This document shows positions 25,255 through 35,016 of a DNA stretch of 64,000 nt, piece by piece. Location of the stretch: the NCBI RefSeq assembly GCF_001580365.1, contig NZ_CP014480.1:1675008-1739007 (forward strand), given 5' to 3'. Numbering within the stretch: the stretch's first letter is position 1; the number at the start of each line of letters is the position of its first letter. The stretch comes from Kocuria turfanensis (lineage in GTDB: Bacteria; Actinomycetota; Actinomycetes; Actinomycetales; Micrococcaceae). The translations under genes were made by a program, and so were the position numbers. Under the pieces are notes generated by a model. It did no database searches, was not told the DNA's origin, and saw only the letters and a program-made list of their open reading frames with translations.

Positions 25255-25857
25255 TCAGTCCGACGCGGATGCGCCCCCGGCGTCGGCGCGCTGCCGCCCC
25301 GCCAGCCAGGCCTGGACGTCGGAGCGGCGGATCCGGCGGTGGCTGCCGCGGTACTGCACCGGGATCACGCCCTCGCTGGTGAGGTTGCGCAGGTAGGTGT
25401 GGGAGATCCCGGCCAGCGCCGCCGCCTGCGAGGTGGTCAGCAGCTCCTCAGCGGCGTCGGCGGTGTCGGCGGCGTCGTCGCCGTGGCGGGCGAGCCAGGT
25501 CTGGACGTCGGAGCGGCGGATCCGGCGGTGGCTGCCGCGGTACTGCACCGGGATCACGCCCTCGCTGGTGAGGTTGCGCAGGTAGGTGTGGGAGATCCCG
25601 GCCAGCGCCGCCGCCTGGGACGTGGTCAGCAGCTCCTCGGAGCCGGTCAGCGGCTGCCGGGCGGAGCTCACGGTGACGGACTCCCCGCGGGTGAGCCGGG
25701 ACAGGAGATCGAGGACGGCGCCGCGCGCTCCCTCCGGCAGGCGCAGGGAGGTGCCGTCCACGAAGACCGTCACGTCCCGGGACTCGAGGGCCTGCGCCAG
25801 TCGTTCGGCGTCCCGGCCGTCGAGTCCGGGGGTGGTCGTCGGAGGGTGCTGGGTCAT
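25255..25857 (-). CDS. HTH (excisionase/MerR-like) protein with a duplicated DNA-binding domain
   Basis: 200 residues. An N-terminal part (LDGRDAERLAQALESRDVTVFVDG...) resembles the non-DNA-binding half of antitoxin-like regulators. It is followed by two excisionase-type helix-turn-helix domains, each reading EELLTTSQAAALAGISHTYL and then RNLTSEGVIPVQYRGSHRRI, 63 residues apart and differing at about one residue. The underlying DNA is 98-99% identical over 137 bp, so the duplication is recent. Single-domain relatives often precede a PIN toxin; none is present here. The start is an ATG at 25857. Targets are unknown, and two adjacent wings could read a tandem site. Confidence 0.8.
   Translation of the reverse strand: MTQHPPTTTPGLDGRDAERLAQALESRDVTVFVDGTSLRLPEGARGAVLDLLSRLTRGESVTVSSARQPLTGSEELLTTSQAAALAGISHTYLRNLTSEGVIPVQYRGSHRRIRRSDVQTWLARHGDDAADTADAAEELLTTSQAAALAGISHTYLRNLTSEGVIPVQYRGSHRRIRRSDVQAWLAGRQRADAGGASASD
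25313..25638. repeat. 137-bp direct duplication inside the HTH gene
   Basis: 25313-25449 and 25502-25638 match at 135 of 137 positions, offset 189 bp (63 codons, frame preserved). The two mismatches are adjacent bases near the right end. It spans the whole helix-turn-helix and wing region. Confidence 0.95.
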
Positions 25858-25984
25858 GGGCCCATTCTTCCAGCCCGCCGTCCGCGCCGCGCCACCGGTC
25901 CGGATCCCTCCCCCCGGGGGGCAGACAAGCCCGGGCGCGGCTCCTACCCTGGTGCCACGGACCGCCGGCGCGCCGGTGGTCCTC

Positions 25985-26029
25985 GTCCACCGAGCAGGAG
26001 TCCACCGAGCACGAATCCACCGAGCAGGA
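25985..26029. repeat. 15-bp tandem repeat upstream of the CBS gene (3 copies)
   Basis: Units gtccaccgagcagga, gtccaccgagcacga and atccaccgagcagga run head to tail, with a partial fourth copy. They lie in the leader of the CBS gene. Whether they are transcribed is not known. Confidence 0.75.
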
Positions 26030-26084
26030 GTCCACCATGCAAGGAATTCCTCGGGCAGGAGTCCCCGGAGCAGGAGGAGCAGCC

Positions 26085-26507
26085 ATGACGAAGGCACGCG
26101 AGATCATGACCCCCGGTGCGGAGTGCATCGGCGAGCACGAGACCCTCGAGGCGGCCGCCCGGAAGATGAAGGACCTGGGCGTCGGCGCCCTGCCCGTCTG
26201 CGGGGAGCACGGTCGGCTGGTCGGCGTGCTGACCGACCGGGACATCGTCGTGCGCTGCATCGCGGACGGCGCGGACGCCCGGACGGCCCGGGCCCGGGAG
26301 CTCGCCGAGGGCAAGCCCGTGACCATCGGTGCCGACGACACCGTCGAGGAGGCCGTGCGGACCATGCAAGAGCACCAGCTGCGCCGCCTGCCGGTGATCG
26401 ACGGGCACGACCTCGTCGGGATGCTCAGCCAGGCGGACGTCGCCCGGTCCCTGCCCGAGGACCGGGTCGGGGAGCTCGTGCGGCTCGTCTCCGCCGATCG
26501 GTACTGA
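26085..26507 (+). CDS. CBS-domain pair protein
   Basis: 140 residues made of two CBS domains: the first from AREIMTPGAECIGEHETLEAAAR, the second from KPVTIGADDTVEEAVRTMQEHQL. Family phrases VGVLTDRDIVVRCIADG and LVGMLSQADVARSL are present. Such stand-alone proteins bind adenine nucleotides and sense energy state. The ATG at 26085 follows a strong GGAGGA site; an in-frame ATG at 26037 would add 16 residues but lacks one. It stands alone, convergent with the GH15 gene. Confidence 0.9.
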   Translation: MTKAREIMTPGAECIGEHETLEAAARKMKDLGVGALPVCGEHGRLVGVLTDRDIVVRCIADGADARTARARELAEGKPVTIGADDTVEEAVRTMQEHQLRRLPVIDGHDLVGMLSQADVARSLPEDRVGELVRLVSADRY

Positions 26508-26555
26508 CGGCCGGGGCCCTGACCGGCACCGGCCGCGTCGCGGGAACGGCGCCGC

Positions 26556-28373
26556 TCAGGACCGGCTCGTGTCCTCCAGGGTCAGTGCCGCCGTCAGCAG
26601 CGCGAGGTGGCTGAGGGCCTGCGGGAAGTTGCCGAGGAACGCGTCGTCCGCGGGGTCGATCATCTCGGTGTAGAGGCCCAGGTCGTTGCCCCGGCCGAGC
26701 ATTTCGTCCATGAGCTCGAGGGCCTCGTCCTGCCGGCCCACGTGGGCGAGCGCCGCCACGGCCCAGAACGAGCAGGCGACGAAGGCGCCCTCCTCGTGCT
26801 GCATCCCGCTGTAGCGGTGCAGCAGGGGGCCGGTGCCCAGCTCCTCCCGCAGCGCGTCGATGGTGGAGCTCATCCGCGGACCCCGGTCCAGGCCGCTGAT
26901 CGCGTGCAGCAGCACCGAGGTGTCCAGCTCGTCCGTGCCCGGGTACCAGACGTAGGCCCCGCGCGCGGCGTTCCAGCAGTTCTCGTCGATCCACGTGGCG
27001 ATCCGGTCCCGCTCCGCCCGCCAGCGGTCGGCGCTGCCGGGGATCTGGCCGACGTCGGCCAGGTGCACCGCGCGGTCGAGGCCGTGCCAGCAGCCCATCT
27101 TCGAGCTCGTGTAGTGACGGTGCTCGGGCAGCTCCCACATCCCGGCGTCGGGGCGGCGCCACAGGTCGCAGATCCGGTCGGCCACGTCGGCGAGCATCCG
27201 CCCGGTGGCCGCGTCGAGCACGTTGCCGCCGCCCACGTAGAGGTCCACCATGTCGAAGAGGTCCCCGTAGACACCCAGCTGGAGCTGCTCGGCGGCGGCG
27301 TTGCCCGAGACCACGGGGCCCACGCCCTGCCACCCCGGGGCTTCGTAGACGGTCATCCCGTCGCCGGGCACCGCGCCGTTGAGCCGGTTGAGCACGTGCA
27401 GCTCCGGGGACTGGGCCCGGGCCAGGCGCAGCAGCCAGGACACCGCGGCGTGCACGTCCTCCTGCTCGCCCAGGCGCAGGAGCGCGTGCAGGGTGTAGGC
27501 GGCGTCGCGCACCCAGGCGAAGCGGTAGTCGTAGTTCTTGGTCCCCGCCCGGTTCTCCGGCAGCGAGGTGGTGGCGGCGGCGGCGATCGAGCCGGACGGC
27601 CCGTGGCTGAGCATCTTCAGCGTGAGGGCGCTGCGCTCCACGTCGGCCCGGTAGGGCCCGTCGCACTCCAGCAGGTCGGTCCAGCGCCGCCACATGTCCA
27701 GGGTGAGGTCCACGTTCTTGCGGATGCTCGCCGGGGTGGGCAGCCGCAGCGGCTCGCTGTGCGTCGAGACGACCGCGAGCAGGTGCTGGGAGCCCGGGGT
27801 CGTGCCGAAGCGCCCGGAGATCTCCTGTCCGCCCACCACGCACTCGCCCAGCGCCTCCGAGCGCACCCCGAACGACACCGCGTCGACGCGCAGCACGGGG
27901 CCCTGCTCGGTGTCCTGGATCCACGGGGAGACCGTGTTGAACATGGTCCCCGGGGTCACCCGCCACGTCATGGGCACCTCCCCGGCGACGCCCTCCACCG
28001 TGCGGGCCAGCTCGTTCCACGGCAGCGGCCCGGTGGAGCCGACGTTGAGGGAGTCCGTCACCCGCACCACCCCGGTGCCGGTCGTGTAGGTGGTCTGCAG
28101 CACGTTCGTGCCGGGCACGTAGCCGCGGCTGGTCTCGAAGGGGCCGGCCGGGGACAGCTCCACGCACCCGCCGTGCTCGGCGTCGAGCAGGCGCGCGAAC
28201 GCGGGGGCGGAGTCCAGGTCGGGCACCGGGTACCAGTCCACGGACCCGTCGTGGGCCACCATCGCGACCGTGCGGCCGTCCCCGATGGCCGCGTAGGAGC
28301 GCAGCTCCACGTAGCCGTCCCGGCGAGAGGACAGGTCGCCGGGTGCCACGACGGGCCGTGGACGGGCCGTCAC
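26556..28373 (-). CDS. glycoside hydrolase family 15 (glucoamylase/trehalase-like)
   Basis: 605 residues. An N-terminal beta-sandwich (ELRSYAAIGDGRTVAMVAHDGSVDWYPVP) precedes the (alpha/alpha)6 catalytic domain. KNYDYRFAWVRDAAYTLHAL and QHEEGAFVACSFW hold the expected acidic residues (general acid and base). Actinobacterial members of this cytosolic group hydrolyse trehalose or alpha-glucans; there is no signal peptide. The GTG start overlaps the stop of the SDR gene by 4 bp, so the pair is translationally coupled. Substrate is inferred: trehalose turnover during osmotic stress would fit. Confidence 0.87.
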   Translation of the reverse strand: MTARPRPVVAPGDLSSRRDGYVELRSYAAIGDGRTVAMVAHDGSVDWYPVPDLDSAPAFARLLDAEHGGCVELSPAGPFETSRGYVPGTNVLQTTYTTGTGVVRVTDSLNVGSTGPLPWNELARTVEGVAGEVPMTWRVTPGTMFNTVSPWIQDTEQGPVLRVDAVSFGVRSEALGECVVGGQEISGRFGTTPGSQHLLAVVSTHSEPLRLPTPASIRKNVDLTLDMWRRWTDLLECDGPYRADVERSALTLKMLSHGPSGSIAAAATTSLPENRAGTKNYDYRFAWVRDAAYTLHALLRLGEQEDVHAAVSWLLRLARAQSPELHVLNRLNGAVPGDGMTVYEAPGWQGVGPVVSGNAAAEQLQLGVYGDLFDMVDLYVGGGNVLDAATGRMLADVADRICDLWRRPDAGMWELPEHRHYTSSKMGCWHGLDRAVHLADVGQIPGSADRWRAERDRIATWIDENCWNAARGAYVWYPGTDELDTSVLLHAISGLDRGPRMSSTIDALREELGTGPLLHRYSGMQHEEGAFVACSFWAVAALAHVGRQDEALELMDEMLGRGNDLGLYTEMIDPADDAFLGNFPQALSHLALLTAALTLEDTSRS

Positions 28374-29209
28374 AGGATCGGCTTGCCGCCGGTCACGGCG
28401 ACCCGGGACCCGGAGATGTAGCTGCCGTCGTCGGAGGCCAGCAGCACGTAGACGGGCGCCAGCTCGGCGGGCTGCCCGGCGCGGCCCAGGGGGACGTCGT
28501 CGCCGAAGGCGCCGACCTTCTCCGGGGGCATGGTCGCCGGGATGAGCGGCGTCCAGATCGGGCCGGGGGCCACGCTGTTCACGCGGATGCCCTTCTCGCC
28601 CAGCATCTGCGCCAGGCCGGCGGAGAAGTTCGCGATCGCGGCCTTCGTCGCGGCGTAGGGCGCCAGCTGCGGGGACGGCTGGTCGGACTGCACCGAGGAG
28701 CTGCCGATGATCGCCGAGCCGGGGGCCATGTGCGGCACCGCGGCCTTGGTCAGGTGGAACATCGCCCCGACGTTGAGCCGGAAGGTGTAGTCCCACTCCT
28801 CGTCGCTGATCTCGTCGAGGCTCTCGTGGCTCATCTGGAAGGCGGCGTTGGAGACCAGCACGTCGACCTTGCCGAACTCCTGGACGGCCCGGTCCACCAC
28901 GCTGCGGCAGTGCGCCGGGTCGGAGAGGTCCCCGCGCACCAGCACGGCCCTGCGCCCGGCCTCCTCGATCCAGCGGGCGGTGTCCCGGGCGTCGTCGTCC
29001 TCCTCGAGGTAGGCCACCAGGACGTCCGCGCCCTCCCGGGCGTAGGCGATCGCCGCGGCGCGGCCGATGCCGCTGTCGCCGCCGGTGATGATCGCGGCCT
29101 TGCCCTCGAGCTTGCCGGAGCCGCGGTAGCTGTGCTCCCCGCAGTCCGGGACGGGGGTCATCTCCGACTGCTCGCCGGGGACGTCCTGCTGCTGTTCTGG
29201 CTGACTCAT
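28370..29209 (-). CDS. short-chain dehydrogenase/reductase
   Basis: 279 residues. Cofactor motif AAIITGGDSGIGRAAAIAYAREG, NAG-type DVLVSNAAF, a catalytic serine in SAIIGSSSVQSDQPSP and the YAATKAAIANF tyrosine-lysine pair make a complete SDR. The hydrophilic Gln/Glu-rich N-terminus (SQPEQQQDVPGEQSE) resembles YhdF/glucose-ribitol dehydrogenase-type stress reductases. The ATG at 29209 follows GGAAGGA. It heads a two-gene unit with the GH15 gene. Substrate is unknown. Confidence 0.9.
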   Translation of the reverse strand: MSQPEQQQDVPGEQSEMTPVPDCGEHSYRGSGKLEGKAAIITGGDSGIGRAAAIAYAREGADVLVAYLEEDDDARDTARWIEEAGRRAVLVRGDLSDPAHCRSVVDRAVQEFGKVDVLVSNAAFQMSHESLDEISDEEWDYTFRLNVGAMFHLTKAAVPHMAPGSAIIGSSSVQSDQPSPQLAPYAATKAAIANFSAGLAQMLGEKGIRVNSVAPGPIWTPLIPATMPPEKVGAFGDDVPLGRAGQPAELAPVYVLLASDDGSYISGSRVAVTGGKPIL

Positions 29210-29399
29210 GACGTGGTCCTTCCGAGGTGTGCGGTTCCGGTCGGTGCACGCGCCGGCCACCGGGACACCCGATGATCAGCACGCTGACCACTTTAGGCGG
29301 TCCGGGGCGGGCGGTCGACCCCGGAGGCCTCCGGCCGGGGACGGGCGTGTCCCGTACCACACCCCCGCACCTCGGAGGGCCCGGGGTGCGGCGGAACGA

Positions 29400-29405
29400 T
29401 AGGAT
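29400..29405 (+). promoter_or_regulatory. promoter of the purSQL operon
   Basis: TAGGAT -10 box. The predicted +1 near 29411 leaves a 47-nt leader, and CAGGAG precedes the purS ATG. Confidence 0.5.
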
Positions 29406-29457
29406 GGTCACCGTTCGCCGGATCCCGGCCCGCTGCACGACCCTCAGGAGTTCCCCG

Positions 29458-29715
29458 ATGGCCCGCATTGTTGTCGACGTCATGCCCAAGCCCGAGATCC
29501 TCGACCCGCAGGGAAAGGCGATCGCCAACGAGCTGCCGCGGATCGGGCTGGACCGGTTCGCCGGGGTGCGCCAGGGCAAGCGCTTCGAGCTCACCGTCGA
29601 CGGCGAGGCCACCGAGGACGTGCTGGCCCAGGCGCGCGAGGCCGCCGAGAAGCTGCTGTCCAACCCCGTGATCGAGGACGTCGTGCGGGTGGCCGTCCTG
29701 GACGAGGAGCACTGA
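29458..29715 (+). CDS. purS: phosphoribosylformylglycinamidine synthase subunit PurS
   Basis: 85 residues, the usual length. PurS is the small adaptor that bridges PurQ and PurL in the Gram-positive enzyme making formylglycinamidine ribonucleotide. Conserved: [15 protein letters not shown] and a C-terminal strand [13 protein letters not shown]. It starts the purS-purQ-purL operon, with purQ beginning two bases after the purS stop. Confidence 0.95.
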   Translation: MARIVVDVMPKPEILDPQGKAIANELPRIGLDRFAGVRQGKRFELTVDGEATEDVLAQAREAAEKLLSNPVIEDVVRVAVLDEEH

Positions 29716-29717
29716 GC

Positions 29718-30506
29718 ATGGCCGAGACACCGCTGATCGCCGACCTCTCCAGCCCCGCACCGGACGCCGCGCTCGCGGACGCCCGGATCGGGGTCGTCAC
29801 CTTCCCGGGCACCCTCGACGACCGCGACGCCGCGCGGGCCGTGCTGCTCGCCGGCGGCACCCCGGTTCCCCTCTGGTACGCCGACGAGGAACTGCAGGGC
29901 GTCGACGCCGTCATCCTGCCCGGCGGCTTCTCCTACGGGGACTACCTGCGGGCCGGCGCGATCGCCCGGTTCGCCCCGCTGATGGGCCGGATCATCGACG
30001 GCGCGACCGCCGCGGGCACCTCCGGCTCCGCCCCGCTGCCGGTCCTGGGCATCTGCAACGGCTTCCAGGTGCTCACCGAGTCCCACCTGCTGCCGGGCTC
30101 CATGGTCAAGAACGACCACCTCAAGTTCCTGTGCCGGGACCAGCGCCTGCGCGTGGAGAACAGCACCACCGTGTGGACCACCGAGTTCGAGCAGGGCCAG
30201 GAGATCGTGGTCCCGCTCAAGAACCAGGACGGGCAGTACGTGGCGGACGAGCGCACCCTCGACGCCCTCGAGGCCGAGGGCCGCGTGGTCTTCCGCTACG
30301 TCGGCGTCAACCCCAACGGCTCCCGCCGGGACATCGCCGGGATCTGCAACGACCGCGGCAACGTGGTGGGCCTCATGCCGCACCCCGAGCACGCGGTGGA
30401 GCCCGGCTTCGGCGCGGACTTCTCCGCCGCCGGCGAGGTCGGCATGCGCGACGGCACGGACGGGCTGGGCCTGTTCGTCTCCGCCCTCAAGGCACTGGTC
30501 AAGTAA
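29718..30506 (+). CDS. purQ: phosphoribosylformylglycinamidine synthase subunit PurQ (glutaminase)
   Basis: 262 residues. Class I glutamine amidotransferase giving ammonia to PurL in purine synthesis. The catalytic cysteine is in [11 protein letters not shown], and the histidine and glutamate in [10 protein letters not shown]. The N-terminus has about 20 extra residues compared with shorter forms before the [15 protein letters not shown] start. It sits between purS and purL with an 18-nt gap to purL. Confidence 0.95.
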   Translation: MAETPLIADLSSPAPDAALADARIGVVTFPGTLDDRDAARAVLLAGGTPVPLWYADEELQGVDAVILPGGFSYGDYLRAGAIARFAPLMGRIIDGATAAGTSGSAPLPVLGICNGFQVLTESHLLPGSMVKNDHLKFLCRDQRLRVENSTTVWTTEFEQGQEIVVPLKNQDGQYVADERTLDALEAEGRVVFRYVGVNPNGSRRDIAGICNDRGNVVGLMPHPEHAVEPGFGADFSAAGEVGMRDGTDGLGLFVSALKALVK

Positions 30507-30523
30507 GGGACACCGAACACTCC

Positions 30524-32821
30524 ATGAGCGAGAAGCACTTCAACCTGGACACCGTCGAGCACGCGGCGGGCACCCCCGACACCGAGCTGCCCTGGGCCGA
30601 GCTGGGCCTCAAGGACAACGAGTTCGAGGAGGTCAAGAAGATCCTCGGCCGCCGCCCCACCGCCGCGGAGCTGGCCATGTACTCGGTCATGTGGTCCGAG
30701 CACTGCTCCTACAAGTCCTCCAAGGTCCACCTGCGCCAGTTCGGCGAGAAGGTCACCGAGGAGATGAAGAAGGACCTCCTGGTCGGCATCGGCGAGAACG
30801 CCGGCGTCACGGACCTCGGGGACGGCTGGGCCGTGACCTTCAAGATCGAGTCCCACAACCACCCGTCCTACGTGGAGCCCTACCAGGGCGCCGCCACGGG
30901 CGTGGGCGGGATCGTGCGCGACATCATCTCGATGGGCGCCCGCCCGGTGGCCGTGATGGACCCGCTGCGCTTCGGGGCGATCGACCACCCGGACACCGCC
31001 CGCGTGGTGCACGGCGTCGTCGCCGGCGTCGGCGGCTACGGCAACTCCCTGGGCCTGCCCAACATCGGCGGCGAGGTCGTCTTCGACTCCGTCTACCAGG
31101 GCAACCCGCTGGTCAACGCGCTGGCCGTGGGGGTGATGCGCCACGAGGACATCCGCCTGGCCAACGCCTCCGGCGTGGGCAACAAGGTGGTCCTCTTCGG
31201 CGCCCGCACCGGCGGAGACGGCATCGGTGGGGCCTCGGTGCTCGCCTCGGAGTCCTTCGACGACGCCAAGCCGTCCAAGCGGCCGGCCGTGCAGGTGGGC
31301 GACCCCTTCGCGGAGAAGGTGCTCATCGAGTGCTGCCTCGAGCTGTTCAAGGGCTCCCTGGTGGAGGGCATCCAGGACCTGGGCGCGGCGGGCATCTCCT
31401 GCGCCACCTCGGAGCTGGCCTCCAACGGCGAGGGCGGCATGCACGTGGACCTCACCGCGGTGCTGCTGCGCGACCCCACCCTCACCCCGGGCGAGATCCT
31501 GATGTCCGAGTCGCAGGAGCGCATGATGGCGGTCGTGACCCCGGAGCGGGTCGCCGACTTCGAGGCGGTCATGGCCAAGTGGGACGTCGAGTACTCGTGG
31601 ATCGGCGAGGTCACCGACACGGGCCGGCTCGTGATCGAGTGGGACGGCGAGGTCATCGTCGACGTCGACCCGCGCACCGTCGCCCACGAGGGCCCCGTCT
31701 ACGAGCGTCCCTACCACCGCCCCGCGGACCAGGACCGGATCCAGGCCGAGCACTTCAGCGGGTCCCCCGCCGACGCGTCCCGGCCCTCGGGCGCGGAGCT
31801 GAAGCACGCCGTCCTGGAGCTCATGGCCTCGCCCAACCTGTGCGCCAAGGACTGGGTGACGGACCAGTACGACCGCTACGTGCAGGGCAACACCGCCATG
31901 GCCATGCCCGACGACGCCGGGGTGGTCCGCGTCGACGAGGAGACCGGCCTCGGGGTGGCCCTGTCCACGGACTGCAACGGCCGCTACGCCTACCTCGACC
32001 CGTACGCCGGCGCGCAGCTGGCCCTGGCCGAGGCCTACCGCAACGTGGCCACCTCCGGCGCCCGCCCCGCGGCCGTCTCCGACTGCCTGAACTTCGGCTC
32101 CCCCGAGGACCCGGAGACCATGTGGCAGTTCGCGGAGGCCGTGCGCGGGCTCGCCGACGGCTGCCGGGAGCTCGGCGTGCCGGTCACCGGCGGCAACGTG
32201 TCCCTGTACAACCAGACCGGCGGCGTGGCCATCCACCCGACCCCCGTGGTCGCGATGCTGGGCGTGCTCGACGACGTCCGCCGCCGCACCCCCTCGGGCT
32301 GGCGCGAGGACGGCCAGGCGATCTACCTGCTCGGCACCACCCGCGACGAGCTGGACGGCTCCGAGTGGGCGAACCTGCGCGGCCACCTGGGCGGGCTGCC
32401 CCCGGCCGTGGACCTCGCCCGGGAGAAGCTGCTCGGCGACCTGCTGATCAACATGTCCCGCGACGGCATGGTCGACGCCGCCCACGACGTCGCCGAGGGC
32501 GGGCTGGCCGCGACCCTGGCCGAGATGGCCCTGCGCTTCGGCGTCGGCGCGCGCATCGGCCTGGGCGAGGTGTGCGAGCGCGACGGCGTGGACCTGTTCA
32601 CGATGTTCTTCTCCGAGACGCAGGGCCGCGCCGTGGTGGCCGTGCCCCGCAGCGAGGAGGTCCGGTTCAAGGACATGTGCACCATGCGCGCCTATCCGCA
32701 CGAGCGGATCGGCGTGGTGGACGCCGAGAACCGCGCGCTGGACGTGCAGGGCGAGTTCGGGATCGGCCTGGACGAGCTCCGCGCGGCCCACGAGGGCACC
32801 CTGCCGAAGTACTTCGACTGA
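30524..32821 (+). CDS. purL: phosphoribosylformylglycinamidine synthase subunit PurL
   Basis: 765 residues, typical of small PurL. ATP-dependent synthetase for step 4 of purine synthesis. Conserved: [17 protein letters not shown] near the start, the [23 protein letters not shown]-binding stretch, and the C-terminal [12 protein letters not shown]. It is the last gene of the operon. A 9-bp hairpin follows the stop and overlaps the next promoter. PurL, PurQ and PurS form one complex, so coupling in one operon is expected. Confidence 0.96.
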   Translation: MSEKHFNLDTVEHAAGTPDTELPWAELGLKDNEFEEVKKILGRRPTAAELAMYSVMWSEHCSYKSSKVHLRQFGEKVTEEMKKDLLVGIGENAGVTDLGDGWAVTFKIESHNHPSYVEPYQGAATGVGGIVRDIISMGARPVAVMDPLRFGAIDHPDTARVVHGVVAGVGGYGNSLGLPNIGGEVVFDSVYQGNPLVNALAVGVMRHEDIRLANASGVGNKVVLFGARTGGDGIGGASVLASESFDDAKPSKRPAVQVGDPFAEKVLIECCLELFKGSLVEGIQDLGAAGISCATSELASNGEGGMHVDLTAVLLRDPTLTPGEILMSESQERMMAVVTPERVADFEAVMAKWDVEYSWIGEVTDTGRLVIEWDGEVIVDVDPRTVAHEGPVYERPYHRPADQDRIQAEHFSGSPADASRPSGAELKHAVLELMASPNLCAKDWVTDQYDRYVQGNTAMAMPDDAGVVRVDEETGLGVALSTDCNGRYAYLDPYAGAQLALAEAYRNVATSGARPAAVSDCLNFGSPEDPETMWQFAEAVRGLADGCRELGVPVTGGNVSLYNQTGGVAIHPTPVVAMLGVLDDVRRRTPSGWREDGQAIYLLGTTRDELDGSEWANLRGHLGGLPPAVDLAREKLLGDLLINMSRDGMVDAAHDVAEGGLAATLAEMALRFGVGARIGLGEVCERDGVDLFTMFFSETQGRAVVAVPRSEEVRFKDMCTMRAYPHERIGVVDAENRALDVQGEFGIGLDELRAAHEGTLPKYFD

Positions 32822-32832
32822 TCCCCGGGGAG

Positions 32833-32854
32833 ACCCGCGCCGCCCGGCGCGGGT
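32833..32854 (+). terminator. hairpin after purL
   Basis: Perfect 9-bp stem (32833-32841 with 32846-32854), loop gccc. It abuts the TATCCT -10 box of the GNAT gene. Confidence 0.6.
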
Positions 32855-32859
32855 ATCCT
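32854..32859 (+). promoter_or_regulatory. promoter of the GNAT gene
   Basis: TATCCT -10 box directly against the purL terminator. The leader is about 50 nt. Confidence 0.4.
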
Positions 32860-32914
32860 CGGAACCTCGGCACCCTTCCCCGCGCGTCCCGCGCACGCAG
32901 AAAGCAGCACCAGC

Positions 32915-33433
32915 ATGACTGAGGACCTCGAGGCACTGCGTCCCGCACCCGTTCTGGAGACCGACCGGCTCCTGCTCCGCCCGTTCACCGCCGGGGAGCT
33001 CGACGCCGTGGCCGCGGGCCAGGCGGCGGAGCACTTCGCCGCGGGGTTCCCCGGGCCCGAGGACGTGGACTTCGCCCGCGAGTCCCTGCTGGCCGGCGGG
33101 TACTTCTTCACGGAGTCCGTCTACGCCCGGCTGGCCGTCCTGGAGAAGGCGAGCGGGCAGGTCGTGGGCACCGCCGGCTTCGTGGGCCCGCCGATCGACG
33201 CGGAGCTGGAGGTCGTGGGCTCCCTGACGGCCGACCGCCGGAACCAGGGATACGCGCAGGAGGCGATCGCGGCGCTGCTGGACGTCGCGTTCGCGGACCC
33301 CTCCGTGACCGCGGTGCGGGCGAGCGTGCCCGAGGACAACGTCCCGGCCGCGCAGGTGCTGGTGGCGGCGGGCTTCCTCCGGCGGGAGAGCCGGGGACCA
33401 GAGATCGACTACGTCCTGCCCCGCCCGGCCTGA
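32915..33433 (+). CDS. GNAT-family N-acetyltransferase
   Basis: 172 residues, RimJ/RimL-like. The opening LETDRLLLRPFTAGELDAVAAG, the acetyl-CoA strand LEVVGSLTADRRNQGYAQEAIAAL and the closing VPAAQVLVAAGFLRRES fit the family. It modifies an amine of unknown identity; relatives acetylate ribosomal protein N-termini or small molecules. The ATG at 32915 follows a leader from its own promoter. Confidence 0.88.
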   Translation: MTEDLEALRPAPVLETDRLLLRPFTAGELDAVAAGQAAEHFAAGFPGPEDVDFARESLLAGGYFFTESVYARLAVLEKASGQVVGTAGFVGPPIDAELEVVGSLTADRRNQGYAQEAIAALLDVAFADPSVTAVRASVPEDNVPAAQVLVAAGFLRRESRGPEIDYVLPRPA

Positions 33434-33458
33434 ACGGCGGCCGCCCGCGCCGCGCCGA

Positions 33459-33464
33459 TAGGCT
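33459..33464 (+). promoter_or_regulatory. -10 box giving a leaderless mRNA for cls
   Basis: TAGGCT followed by ggcagg and the GTG at 33471. No ribosome binding site. Confidence 0.5.
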
Positions 33465-33470
33465 GGCAGG

Positions 33471-34964
33471 GTGGACCTCCGCCTGCTCCCCTACGACCTG
33501 CTGCCCCTGGACGGTGTGCCACAGTCGATCCTCGTGGTCGTGGTGGTGCTCGACTGGATCCTGCGGCTCGTGGCGCTGGGCTGGATCCCGCACAACCGCC
33601 GGCCCTCGGTGGCGCTGGCCTGGCTGCTGGCGATCTTCCTGCAGCCCATCGTGGGCGTGCTCCTGTTCCTGGTGATCGGCTCGACCCGGCTGCCCCGGAA
33701 GCGGATGGCCATGCAGGCCAAGATGAACGACGTCATCCGGGAGAACACCCCGGACGCGCACATCCTCGGCAACGCCCACGAGCAGCTGCCGGACTGGATC
33801 GAGTCCACCGCGGCGCTGAACTACAGCCTCGGGGCGCTGCCCATGGTCGGCGGCAACTCCTTCGAGATCCTCACGGACAACCACGAGTGCCTGCGGCTCA
33901 TGGCGGAGGCGGTGGACCGGGCCGAGGACTACGTGCACTTCGAGTTCTACATCGTGGCCGTCGACGACACGTCCCGGGTGCTCCTGGACGCCCTGGTCCG
34001 CGCGCACGAGCGCGGGGTGCGGGTCCGCGTGCTGGTCGACCACCTCGGCTCGGTCGGCTATCCGGGCTACCGGGAGCTCGTCCGGCGCTTCGACCGCTCC
34101 GGTCTCCCCTGGCGGCGCATGCTCCCGGTGCGGCCGTGGAAGGGCGAGTGGCAGCGGCCCGATTTGCGCAACCACCGCAAGATCCTGGTGGTCGACGGGA
34201 GCCTGGCCTTCACCGGGTCGCAGAACGTCATCCACCGCTCCTACAACAAGCGGAGGAACCTGCGGAAGGGCCTGGAGTGGAAGGACCTCATGATCCGGTG
34301 CACGGGCCCGGTGGTGGCCGAGCTCAACGCGCTGTTCACGAGCGACTGGTACTCCGAGACCGGCGACCTCCTGCTCGACGAGGTCACCCGCGAGGTGCCC
34401 GACGTCGAGGGACCCGTCTTCGCCCAGGTGCTGCCCTCCGGGCCAGGGTTCGAGACGGAGAACAACCTGCGCCTGTTCAACCACCTGATCTACAACGCCA
34501 ACGACCGGATCGTCATCGCGAGCCCCTACTTCGTCCCGGACGAGTCGCTGATGCACGCGCTGACCACCGAGGCCCAGTCCGGGGTGGACGTGCAGCTGTT
34601 CGTGGGTGAGACCTCCGACCACTTCCTCGCCTACCACGCCCAGAACTCCTACTACCAGGAACTGGTCGAGGCGGGGGTGAAGATCTACCGCTACCGCTCC
34701 CCCACGGTCCTGCACGCCAAGTTCGTGCTCGTGGACGACTACGTCTCGGTGATCGGCTCCTCCAACATGGACGAACGCTCCTTCGCCCTGGACCTGGAGG
34801 TGTCCGTGTACATCGTGGACCGCGAGTTCCGGCGGCGGATGGACGCGGTGGTCGCCGAGTTCCACGAGGCCAGCACGCTGCTGGACGTCGAGGAGTGGAA
34901 GCGGCGGCCGCTGTGGCACAAGTACGCGGACAACGTGGCCCGGCTGACCTCGGCCCTGCTCTGA
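33471..34964 (+). CDS. cls: cardiolipin synthase (phospholipase D superfamily)
   Basis: 497 residues. Two N-terminal membrane helices (residues about 15-65) anchor a cytosolic catalytic domain with both HKD motifs: NHRKILVVDGSLAFTGSQN near residue 240 and LHAKFVLVDDYVSVIGSSNM near 410. It condenses phosphatidylglycerol to cardiolipin. The start is GTG at 33471, fixed by the -10 box six bases before it. The gene converges on the anti-sigma factor gene with a 52-bp gap. Confidence 0.93.
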   Translation: MDLRLLPYDLLPLDGVPQSILVVVVVLDWILRLVALGWIPHNRRPSVALAWLLAIFLQPIVGVLLFLVIGSTRLPRKRMAMQAKMNDVIRENTPDAHILGNAHEQLPDWIESTAALNYSLGALPMVGGNSFEILTDNHECLRLMAEAVDRAEDYVHFEFYIVAVDDTSRVLLDALVRAHERGVRVRVLVDHLGSVGYPGYRELVRRFDRSGLPWRRMLPVRPWKGEWQRPDLRNHRKILVVDGSLAFTGSQNVIHRSYNKRRNLRKGLEWKDLMIRCTGPVVAELNALFTSDWYSETGDLLLDEVTREVPDVEGPVFAQVLPSGPGFETENNLRLFNHLIYNANDRIVIASPYFVPDESLMHALTTEAQSGVDVQLFVGETSDHFLAYHAQNSYYQELVEAGVKIYRYRSPTVLHAKFVLVDDYVSVIGSSNMDERSFALDLEVSVYIVDREFRRRMDAVVAEFHEASTLLDVEEWKRRPLWHKYADNVARLTSALL

Positions 34965-35016
34965 GCCCGGCCCTGCTCCGACCGCGCCCTGCTCCCGGCG
35001 CGGGGCGCGATCCGGC

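Noticed and set aside
25255..25857. Remnant of a prophage or integrative element (excisionase).
   Set aside because: No integrase, attachment-site repeat, phage gene or composition shift is nearby. The domain is common in chromosomal regulators and antitoxins.
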